NCBI GenBank assembly: GCA_964650705.1
Contig: CAZYUJ010000006.1
Coordinates: 1-64,000, forward strand
Direction of reading: 5' to 3'
DNA: 64,000 nucleotides
DNA from: Faeciplasma sp964650705
GTDB lineage: Bacteria; Bacillota; Clostridia; Oscillospirales; Ruminococcaceae
This document shows, piece by piece, positions 16,512 through 23,568 of this stretch (position 1 is its first letter; each line of letters starts with the position of its first letter). Position numbers and translations under genes: made by a program. The notes below the pieces were generated by a model that ran no database searches, had not been told where the DNA came from, and was given only the letters and a program-made list of their open reading frames with translations.

Positions 16512-17504
16512 ATGTATTTGGCTGACGGGAAAAGATATGATACGATGAAATATAACCGATGCGGAAAAAGCGGATTAAAGCTGCCCGCAGTTTCCTTGGG
16601 ACTTTGGCAGAACTTCGGTCACAAGGGCACATTTGCAAACATCGAAAATATGATACACACAGCATTCGACCTCGGAATAACACATTTCGATCTTGCAAAT
16701 AACTATGGCAATCCATATAACGGCAGTGCCGAGGAGAATTTCGGCAAGGTATTAAAGGATATGCACTCATACAGAGATGAGATGTGTATATCCACCAAGG
16801 CAGGCTATGATATGTGGCCCGGACCTTACGGCGACAAAAACGGCTCGAGAAAATATTTGACTGCATCCCTCGATCAAAGCCTTAAGCGCATGGGTCTTGA
16901 ATATGTAGATATATTCTATCACCACGTTCCCGACCCCGAAACTCCTCTTGAAGAGACTGCACTTGCTCTTGATAATGCTGTTAAACAGGGCAAGGCTTTG
17001 TATGTAGGTATATCCAACTATAACAGATCTCAGACCGAGCAGATGCTTAATATCTTCAAAGAACTTAAAACTCCCTTTGTTGTCAATCAGCCGTCCTATG
17101 CCATGCTCAATCGCTGGATAGAAAACGATCATTTGGACGAATTCTGTTTGCAAAACGGCATCGGTCTTGCGGTGTTCTCGCCGCTCTATCAGGGATTCTT
17201 GACGAATAAATATCTCGGTGGAGTTCCTGCTGATTCAAGAGTCGGAAGAGGGGAGACATGGATAGGCAATCAGCTTGATGAAAGAATGATTAATAAACTT
17301 AACGCACTTAACGATATCGCTTCTTCAAGAGGGCAGACACTTTCTCAGCTTGCACTTTCCTGGGTGCTTAACAACAAGGCTGTCGCCACAGTGCTCATCG
17401 GCGCAAGCCGCCCCGAGCAGATCGTTGAAAACGCCGCATGCATAAACCGTTTGGATTTCACAAGCGAAGAGCTTAATGCGATCGAAGAGGTATTAAAGCA
17501 ATAA
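16512..17504 (+). CDS. Aldo/keto reductase (YghZ/Gpr-like)
   Basis: A 330-residue NADPH-type (beta/alpha)8 reductase. The catalytic tetrad is visible: Asp in FDLANNYG with its Tyr, Lys in ISTKAGYDMWPGPYG and His in IFYHHVPD. The insertion around YDMWPGPYGDKNG and the C-terminal GASRPEQI nucleotide-binding motif fit the YghZ (L-glyceraldehyde-3-phosphate reductase) branch. An upstream TTG keeps the frame open, but AAGGAGGG precedes the ATG at 16512. The substrate is unknown. It could act on sugars released by the nearby hydrolases, and L-galactose dehydrogenases of some organisms are aldo/keto reductases, so it is an alternative first-step enzyme. Confidence 0.85.
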   Translation: MYLADGKRYDTMKYNRCGKSGLKLPAVSLGLWQNFGHKGTFANIENMIHTAFDLGITHFDLANNYGNPYNGSAEENFGKVLKDMHSYRDEMCISTKAGYDMWPGPYGDKNGSRKYLTASLDQSLKRMGLEYVDIFYHHVPDPETPLEETALALDNAVKQGKALYVGISNYNRSQTEQMLNIFKELKTPFVVNQPSYAMLNRWIENDHLDEFCLQNGIGLAVFSPLYQGFLTNKYLGGVPADSRVGRGETWIGNQLDERMINKLNALNDIASSRGQTLSQLALSWVLNNKAVATVLIGASRPEQIVENAACINRLDFTSEELNAIEEVLKQ

Positions 17505-17507
17505 GAA

Positions 17508-17545
17508 AAAAGAAACCACCGAAAAATTTCGGCGGTTTCTTTTTT
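17508..17545. terminator. Bidirectional intrinsic terminator between convergent genes
   Basis: A long stem (AGAAACCACCGAAA with TTTCGGCGGTTTCT, one wobble) is flanked by As on the left and Ts on the right. It can terminate both the plus-strand reductase gene and the minus-strand pectate lyase operon. Confidence 0.85.
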
Positions 17546-18587
17546 ATTTTTCAATAGGCCCCGCCTCGACAAGCGATTTCGGCCATGTGCCATACCAAGC
17601 ATATCCGGCTCTTCTTTCCTGGCTGATTCCCGCAAGCTCATAGTGTAAAGAACCGTCACGGTCAACGAATATCGGCGTGTTCGTTCCGATCTGATAAAAT
17701 CTTGCCCAAAGAGGCCCTGCCTCAGGGTCCTCGATAACGACTCTGTCATCCGTCAGGTTCAAGACCTTGATCCCGTATATCTGAACCTCGGTCATCCATT
17801 CTATCGCTGAGTTGATACTCTGGACGATCTCATCGGTCTTATTCGGCAAGCCTTTCAAGAAGTTTACGATCCCGACACTTTCCGAAGCGCTGATAGACGC
17901 AAGCTCATAGGATCTGCCCGATGTCGGCTTAAGCGTGAATTCATCGTGCTGCTGGCACCAAGCCGTTTTAACTCCGTCAACAACTATCTGTGTGTCGAGA
18001 ATGCATCTGATGCCTTTTTCAAGCGCTGTCTGTGCCTTAGCGGCATATTCATCATCAATAAAAGCAAAGTCGCCCGATTTATTCGAAACGTCACGCATTA
18101 TGTCCATAATGTGTATCATCGCTCCGTCATTATAGGTTATGTGAGCGTGATATGTGCCTGCATCGTCAAACACCTGAGGCCATCCGCCGTTTGAATACTG
18201 CCCGTTTATCAAAAGATCAAGACCTTTTAAGCACGCATTAAGATATTTCTTGTTGCCCGTGTACTTATACATCTTTGCCAAAAATCTTATTTGCGAGGTG
18301 GTTGCATCGTTGTCAACAGTCGATTTTCCCCACGAGCCTGTCTGTTCTTCGTTTGCCATATCCTTTCGCCATCCGCCGTCCGAAAGCTGATATTTCAAAA
18401 CGTCTTTAGCGACAGCCTTCGCTTCATCGCCCTTATACCATGCTTCGCTTTGACTCAGATATGAGTCCCAGTTATATGACGTGATCTCAATATCGCTTGT
18501 TTGACCCAATGTTAATACCAATGTTAAAGCAATCGCAATGGCTGCGATAACTCCTATAACTATGAATATGATTACACGTTTTTTCAT
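17544..18587 (-). CDS. Secreted or membrane-anchored pectate lyase, PL10 type
   Basis: A 347-residue protein expected to cleave polygalacturonate by beta-elimination outside the cell. Residues 5-27 form a hydrophobic signal or anchor after MKKR. PL10 hallmarks follow: SDGGWRKDM, TVDNDATTSQI with the metal-binding Asp pair, NGGWPQVF, HITYNDGAM and CQQHDEFTLKP with SASESVGI. A late RRAGYAWYG segment fits the catalytic Arg region. AGGGGG precedes the ATG. It is the last gene of a three-gene minus-strand operon. PL10 is assigned by motifs; fold and activity are otherwise untested. Confidence 0.85.
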   Translation of the reverse strand: MKKRVIIFIVIGVIAAIAIALTLVLTLGQTSDIEITSYNWDSYLSQSEAWYKGDEAKAVAKDVLKYQLSDGGWRKDMANEEQTGSWGKSTVDNDATTSQIRFLAKMYKYTGNKKYLNACLKGLDLLINGQYSNGGWPQVFDDAGTYHAHITYNDGAMIHIMDIMRDVSNKSGDFAFIDDEYAAKAQTALEKGIRCILDTQIVVDGVKTAWCQQHDEFTLKPTSGRSYELASISASESVGIVNFLKGLPNKTDEIVQSINSAIEWMTEVQIYGIKVLNLTDDRVVIEDPEAGPLWARFYQIGTNTPIFVDRDGSLHYELAGISQERRAGYAWYGTWPKSLVEAGPIEK

Positions 18588-18602
18588 TGTGATCCCCCTA
18601 AC

Positions 18603-19424
18603 TTAAATTCCTAAACGGTTTTTAACGTATTCAAGGCTGTTAAGATATTCCTCATCCGTATTCAAATGCTCGATGATGACGGGCATATCGGGGTCTTCCT
18701 TTTCACAAAGCTCATAAAACAGCTCTAAATCAAGGTTTCCTTCGCCCGGAGCACATTCCTTGAGCTGGAAGGTGAAGCCGTCCAAAAGCTTGACGTCCTT
18801 CAAGTGACAGCTGCAGATCCTGCCCTTCAAAAGTGTGAAACACTCACGCAGGAATTCATCGTTAAAGAAATATCTTCTCGGTGAGGTTATCATATTGATA
18901 GCATCGAGGTGTGCCGAAAACTTCGGGTGATCCACAGCCTCAATAAGCTTAAGATATTCCCTCGGAGAAGAGGGAACCATCCAAGGCATTGATTCAATGC
19001 TGAAGTGAGCCTTTTTGGGATCAGCCTGTTCGATTATGTATCTCACGGTCTTAACTATCTCGTCAAAAGTCTCGCCGCTGAAATTTTCTCTGTATCCGCC
19101 GTCCCATCTCGGGCCGTGAGGAGTTCCTGAGACGTTGACGGCGCACACCGCCCCGATCTCATCTGCCATTATAAGCTGGCGGATGTTATAATCAATTGCC
19201 GATCTGCGCTTTTCGGGGTCGCGGTCGAGCATATTGTTCCACACGCCGACCTCAGCGATGATAAGCCCGTTTTCGTGTGCGGCGTGAGCATATTCCTTGA
19301 TAAGCGAGCTGTCACAGTTACAGTTTAAGGGGAAATTAACTGCCCCGCAACCGAGCGACACCATCCTTTGCGCCCAATCCTTCGGGCTTTTGTGTGAAAG
19401 GGGAGAGGATAAACCAAGCTTCAT
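18603..19424 (-). CDS. Xylose-isomerase-like TIM-barrel protein (sugar phosphate isomerase/epimerase family)
   Basis: A 273-residue protein of the AP-endonuclease-2 superfamily. It starts with LGLSSPLS and carries the metal-site strands typical of the group: FSIESMPW (Glu), SAHLDAINM (His/Asp), SCHLKDVK (His) and VIIEHLN (Glu). Such proteins isomerise or epimerise sugars or cyclitols. AAGGAGG lies 7 to 8 bases upstream of the ATG. It sits 12 bases after the FMN enzyme gene and 15 bases before the pectate lyase gene, so a role with a pectin-derived sugar is suggested. The exact substrate cannot be told. Confidence 0.78.
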   Translation of the reverse strand: MKLGLSSPLSHKSPKDWAQRMVSLGCGAVNFPLNCNCDSSLIKEYAHAAHENGLIIAEVGVWNNMLDRDPEKRRSAIDYNIRQLIMADEIGAVCAVNVSGTPHGPRWDGGYRENFSGETFDEIVKTVRYIIEQADPKKAHFSIESMPWMVPSSPREYLKLIEAVDHPKFSAHLDAINMITSPRRYFFNDEFLRECFTLLKGRICSCHLKDVKLLDGFTFQLKECAPGEGNLDLELFYELCEKEDPDMPVIIEHLNTDEEYLNSLEYVKNRLGI

Positions 19425-19436
19425 ATATTTTCCTCC

Positions 19437-20318
19437 TTAAAAGCTTCTTTTGTGTATAACGCTCGGGTCGATCTCATGAAGAGCTCTTGCGCCCGTGCGT
19501 GCCATTATCGTTTGAAGCTCGTTTGTCATTTCATTGATCCTTCTTGTCACGCCTGAGCCGCCCTGCTCAAGAGGCTTCATCAAGTGCCGTCCGACACTGA
19601 CGGCATCAGCGCCCAAGGCGATAGCCTTGAATGCATCCATTCCGCTTTCTATCCCACAGTCAACGAATATCTTCAAGCTGTCGCCGACTGCTTTTTTTAT
19701 ATCGGTAAGAACCATAAGCGGCGCAACGGAATAGTTCATGATCCCGTGGTGATGCGAAACAACGATGCCCTTAACGCCGATCTCGGCACACTTAACAGCA
19801 TCCGCAACACTCAAAACACCCTTGACGATAAAGGGGAGATCTCCTGATGCGGCAACAAATTCTTTCAGCTCGGCACTCGATTTCGGCTTCATCGGCAATC
19901 CCAAAACGTTGTCATATCCGCCGTTCCAAGCGTATGCGTGGTCGATATCCATGCCAACAGCGAAAGCTCCGTGCCTGATAGCGTGTTCAATGCGTGAAAA
20001 AACATCCTTGTTATCTGCATGGGGCTTGATTATCCTTGCGGTCTTGGCGCCTGTTGCTAATACGGCTTCCATATCCTCATATTCACCCATTCCGACCCAG
20101 TGCATAGCTCCTGCGTCCTTGGCACCTATGGCATATTCCACCATTGCGTTGTCACAGATCTTGTGAAGATGCGAAAGTGCCGCCGTCATGATGGGAGTCT
20201 TAAACTCCTCACCGAAGATCTCAAGCGATGTACTCCCGAGATCCGAGTCGATATATCTTGTCTCCAAAAGCAACGAATCGAAATATTCCCGTGTAATTCG
20301 GTTGGAATCGTGTGTCAT
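19437..20318 (-). CDS. FMN-dependent alpha-hydroxy-acid oxidising family protein, divergent
   Basis: A 293-residue TIM-barrel flavoprotein related to lactate oxidase and glycolate oxidase. PIMTAALSHLH occupies the position of the usual PIMIAPTA segment, FIVKGVLSVADA carries the FMN Lys, and VDCGIESGMDAFKAIALGA plus the VGRHL motif form the phosphate site. The family's catalytic SNHGGRQ segment is replaced by SHHHGIMNYS: a His is kept but the substrate-binding Arg is absent. At 293 residues it is shorter than typical members (about 360). It is the first gene of the operon with the isomerase and pectate lyase. The substrate is likely not a simple 2-hydroxy acid. Confidence 0.75.
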   Translation of the reverse strand: MTHDSNRITREYFDSLLLETRYIDSDLGSTSLEIFGEEFKTPIMTAALSHLHKICDNAMVEYAIGAKDAGAMHWVGMGEYEDMEAVLATGAKTARIIKPHADNKDVFSRIEHAIRHGAFAVGMDIDHAYAWNGGYDNVLGLPMKPKSSAELKEFVAASGDLPFIVKGVLSVADAVKCAEIGVKGIVVSHHHGIMNYSVAPLMVLTDIKKAVGDSLKIFVDCGIESGMDAFKAIALGADAVSVGRHLMKPLEQGGSGVTRRINEMTNELQTIMARTGARALHEIDPSVIHKRSF

Positions 20319-20349
20319 AATGCCCCTCCTATAAGATGCTGTTATTTAC

Positions 20350-20378
20350 ATTTTACAATATTGAAAAAACAATTGCAA
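20350..20378 (-). promoter_or_regulatory. Promoter of the FMN enzyme-isomerase-pectate lyase operon
   Basis: TTGCAA (20373-20378), 17-base spacer, TAAAAT (20350-20355), 32 bases before the start at 20318. The -35 hexamer is palindromic and shared with the divergent promoter. Confidence 0.7.
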
Positions 20379-20402
20379 CAGTATTCTTATATATGTTATA
20401 AT
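20373..20402 (+). promoter_or_regulatory. Promoter of the TetM-like gene
   Basis: TTGCAA (20373-20378), 18-base spacer, TATAAT (20397-20402). It uses the same six bases as the -35 box of the minus-strand promoter. Confidence 0.7.
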
Positions 20403-20434
20403 TCGAGAAAGATTATTTTTGGGGAGATGCTTTA

Positions 20435-22450
20435 ATGTATCGCAACTTGGGGATCCTTGCTCACGTTGACGCAGGTAAAACAACGCTGACAGAACAGCTT
20501 TTATATACGTCGGGCGTTATCCGCGACCTTGGCTCGGTCGATGACGGAACGACCCGTACCGACTCGATGCCTATCGAGCGGGCACGAGGGATTTCCGTGC
20601 GCTCAGCGACAGCCTCGCTTAAATGGAACGGCGAGAACATCAACATTATCGACACGCCGGGACACGTTGACTTCGCCGGTGAGGTCGAGCGCTGTCTTGA
20701 GGCTCTCGACTTTGCGATCTTAGTGATATCCGCTCCCGACGGCATCAAAGCTCACACCGAGAATTTGCTCAATGCACTTTCTCAGATCGAGCTTCCGAGA
20801 CTTATATTCATCAACAAACTCGACCGTGCAGGCTCAGACAGCAAGGCGATAATATCCGAGCTTAACCGCATCAGCGGACAAAAAACCGTCTATATGCCGC
20901 TTTTTGACATTTCTGACGAGGGAAGTGACTCCTTTGAAATACACGCAAAAGATTTTGCCCGTGCAGCGACCGAAGCTCTCGCTGAATTTGACGACACCGC
21001 ACAAGAGGCTTTTTTGCTTGATGTGACCTTAAGCGAGAAGATGATAAATGACAAGCTTCCCCTTGCGATAAGCAAGTGCAGAATAACTCCCGTTTTGTGC
21101 GGCTGCGCCAAAAAAGGATTGGGAGTTAAGGAGCTTTTGGATTTCATCACCGCATATATGCCCCATTGCGGTTATAAGGAGACCGAACAAACTTCGGGCA
21201 TTATTTTCAAGATCGACCACGACAAGACCATGGGCAAGATCGCACATATCAGAATGTTCGGCGGCGAGCTCCGAAACCGTGATGCCGTCAACGTGCTTTC
21301 TCCCGATACACAGACTGATGCGGTTTCGGAGGACTCGGACGAAGCTATTCCCGTTGAAGAAGAAAATACCCAAGACAAGATATCTCAGATCCGCAAGGCT
21401 ATGGGCTCAAGATTCACTGATCTGGGTGTTGTAACAGCGGGAGATATCGCCGCCGTATGCGGCTTGACAAGAGCAAAGGTCGGAAGATATGTCGGCTCTG
21501 TGACGCCGTCCAAACGCTATGCCTTCACTCATCCCTTGCTCCGTGTTAGGGCAACGCCTTGTGACGACGCTCCCGACGCTTTGCCAAAGCTCGCACACGC
21601 ATTAAAGGAGCTTTCGGACGAAGAGCCCTATATCGATGCGAAATGGGAAAACGGCCAGTCGGAGATAGTTTTGAACCTCACGGGAAGTATACAGTCGGAA
21701 ATTCTCAAATCGCTTTTAGAGGAGAGATATTCCCTCAAGGCGGAATTTTTGTCACCCACCGTTATATACCGCGAAACGCCCTCTCAAAAAGGACAGGGGA
21801 TCGGCGTATATACAATGCCGAAGCCTTGCTGGGCGATAGTGAACTTCATGTTTGAGCCGATGCCCCGCGGCTATGGCGTCAGCTATCACGGAAGGATACC
21901 CAACAATCAGCTTTTCTATAGATATCAAAGCCATATACATCGCTCCTTCAATTCCTGTCTTGAGCAGGGCTTGCACGGCTGGGAGGTCACCGACTTCAAG
22001 TGTACACTCATCGGCGGTGAGCACCACACGATCCACACTCATCCCCTTGATTTCTTCGTGGCAACGCCGATGGCGTTTATGAATGCACTTGAAAACTGTG
22101 GCTCGACATTGCTGGAGCCGCTGATGCAGATGCGCATCGTCGCACCCGCCGAGCTTTCCGGCAAGCTCATAACCGAGATAGTCCGCGGAGGAGGGGAGTA
22201 TGACGCTCCGTTCATAAGAGACGACACCCTGACGCTCGAAAGCATCGTACCGTTTGCGAACTTCATGGATTTCCCCCAAAAGCTTGCATCCGTCTCTTCG
22301 GGCAGAGCTGTTTGCTCAACACAGTTTTACGGCTGGCGTGAGTGCGAGCTGAGTGAGGATAAGACCTGCGCCCGCAGAGGAGTCGACCCTCGTGACCGCT
22401 CGAAGTGGATACTTTGGGCACGCGGCGCTTTGGGCGAATCGGGAATGTAA
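20435..22450 (+). CDS. TetM-like translation factor GTPase (EF-G-related)
   Basis: A 671-residue cytoplasmic GTPase. G1 is AHVDAGKTT, the switch I region has RARGISV, G3 is DTPGHVDF and G4 is NKLD. The order of domains (G, II, III, IV, V) and the C-terminal run STQFYGWRE and RGVDPRDRSKW match the ribosomal protection family (TetM/TetO/OtrA, about 640 residues), where the end helix contacts the ribosome. It shares the start-to-end layout but is clearly divergent, and has an acidic insert around 300-310 (VSEDSDEAIP). Chromosomal homologues of this kind are common in Clostridia and not all confer tetracycline resistance. It is a single-gene unit with promoter and terminator. Confidence 0.85.
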   Translation: MYRNLGILAHVDAGKTTLTEQLLYTSGVIRDLGSVDDGTTRTDSMPIERARGISVRSATASLKWNGENINIIDTPGHVDFAGEVERCLEALDFAILVISAPDGIKAHTENLLNALSQIELPRLIFINKLDRAGSDSKAIISELNRISGQKTVYMPLFDISDEGSDSFEIHAKDFARAATEALAEFDDTAQEAFLLDVTLSEKMINDKLPLAISKCRITPVLCGCAKKGLGVKELLDFITAYMPHCGYKETEQTSGIIFKIDHDKTMGKIAHIRMFGGELRNRDAVNVLSPDTQTDAVSEDSDEAIPVEEENTQDKISQIRKAMGSRFTDLGVVTAGDIAAVCGLTRAKVGRYVGSVTPSKRYAFTHPLLRVRATPCDDAPDALPKLAHALKELSDEEPYIDAKWENGQSEIVLNLTGSIQSEILKSLLEERYSLKAEFLSPTVIYRETPSQKGQGIGVYTMPKPCWAIVNFMFEPMPRGYGVSYHGRIPNNQLFYRYQSHIHRSFNSCLEQGLHGWEVTDFKCTLIGGEHHTIHTHPLDFFVATPMAFMNALENCGSTLLEPLMQMRIVAPAELSGKLITEIVRGGGEYDAPFIRDDTLTLESIVPFANFMDFPQKLASVSSGRAVCSTQFYGWRECELSEDKTCARRGVDPRDRSKWILWARGALGESGM

Positions 22451-22451
22451 A

Positions 22452-22482
22452 AAAAGGCACTTTTTTAAAAAGTGCCTTTTCT
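22452..22482 (+). terminator. Intrinsic terminator after the TetM-like gene
   Basis: A 13-bp perfect A/T-capped stem (AAAAGGCACTTTT with AAAAGTGCCTTTT) closes a TTA loop. It is symmetrical and may also serve the converging YitT gene. Confidence 0.85.
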
Positions 22483-22564
22483 GTATTTTGATCCCTAGCT
22501 GCCGAACCACCGCTCGCACGCCCTTCGCACAGCCGGCTCCGCCGCCGCGCTTCGGGCACGCTCG

Positions 22565-23434
22565 CTATATCTGCTGTTCTCCGTGGATCTTATATCCCTC
22601 ACCGAAAACTTCGTTTGCGGTCGCAACGATAGCGAACGAAGTGTCGTCCTCGCTCTTGATGATCTTAAGAGCCTTTGCGGCAAGCCGCTTCTTGATGACG
22701 CACATAACGACCTTCTTCTCCGCTCCCGAATATGCTCCGATACCCTCAAGGAAGGTGGCTCCTGCATCGAGCTCTGTCAAAAGACGGTGTGTTATAGCCT
22801 CGTATTTATCAGAGATGATATATATGATCTTTGCTTCATCACGGTTATAAAGAATCATATCGATAACGGTTGAATATACTACGATGCATATAACGGCGTA
22901 AAGTGCGATCTCGATGTCTTTGAATACAAACGCAGAAATGAAAACGATCAACCCGTCTGTGAAAATAAACAGGTTACCTGTGGAGATGTTTTTGAATTTT
23001 TTACGCAAGATCTTGACGATAACGTCCGTTCCGCCCGTTGTGGCGCCCTCACGGAGAATGATCTCCAAGCTGACTGCCATAGCGAAGCCGCCTGCAAGTG
23101 CTGCGAGCATCAGATTTTCGGTAACAGGCCCCCACTGAGCAAAAATGTCGATAAGAACGGATGACAGCGCAACGGCATAGATAGTCGGTATCAAGAACTT
23201 GAATCCCAAGACGAATATGGCAACTATTATCAAAGGGATGTTAAGGAACAGCACGATGGTACCCGTGCCGAACTGTGGGACGAAGTGACCGATGATCATT
23301 GCGATACCCGTGAAGCCGCCGGGGACTATCCCGTTCGGATCCAAAAACAAGCTTACGCCGATAGCATAGATAACGGTTGCGACAGTTATCAGGAGGTATT
23401 TTTTAATAAATTTTCTTGCGTTGGAATTTTTCAT
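22565..23434 (-). CDS. YitT family membrane protein with C-terminal DUF2179 domain
   Basis: A 289-residue polytopic membrane protein. Roughly five or six hydrophobic helices span residues 12-190, with the family motifs GGFTGIA near the N-terminus and EGATTGGTDVI in the middle. The last 80 residues form the soluble DUF2179 domain (DAGATFLEGIGAYSG, KVVMCVIKKR). The family is widespread in Firmicutes and its transported molecule is not established. AAAGGA precedes the ATG. The gene is divergent from the CotH lipoprotein gene; no clear minus-strand promoter was seen in the gap. Confidence 0.9.
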   Translation of the reverse strand: MKNSNARKFIKKYLLITVATVIYAIGVSLFLDPNGIVPGGFTGIAMIIGHFVPQFGTGTIVLFLNIPLIIVAIFVLGFKFLIPTIYAVALSSVLIDIFAQWGPVTENLMLAALAGGFAMAVSLEIILREGATTGGTDVIVKILRKKFKNISTGNLFIFTDGLIVFISAFVFKDIEIALYAVICIVVYSTVIDMILYNRDEAKIIYIISDKYEAITHRLLTELDAGATFLEGIGAYSGAEKKVVMCVIKKRLAAKALKIIKSEDDTSFAIVATANEVFGEGYKIHGEQQI

Positions 23435-23501
23435 GTTTCTTTCCTTTCTCGTGATATATGTGTAAAAAATAATAATTAACGCCGATTTTTTCGGTTTGTT
23501 A

Positions 23502-23530
23502 TTGAAAATACGAGTTTAATATAGTATAAT
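23502..23530 (+). promoter_or_regulatory. Promoter of the CotH-kinase lipoprotein gene
   Basis: TTGAAA (23502-23507), 17-base spacer, TATAAT (23525-23530), followed by AAGGAGG and the ATG at 23569. Confidence 0.75.
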
Positions 23531-23568
23531 AACAATGATTATACACCCGTTAAGGAGGTTGTCAATAT

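Noticed and set aside
22491..22564. GC-rich stretch after the TetM-like terminator as a fourth cloverleaf
   Set aside because: It lacks the GGGCGAAGCC outer arm and has no perfect nested hairpins; only base composition is similar.
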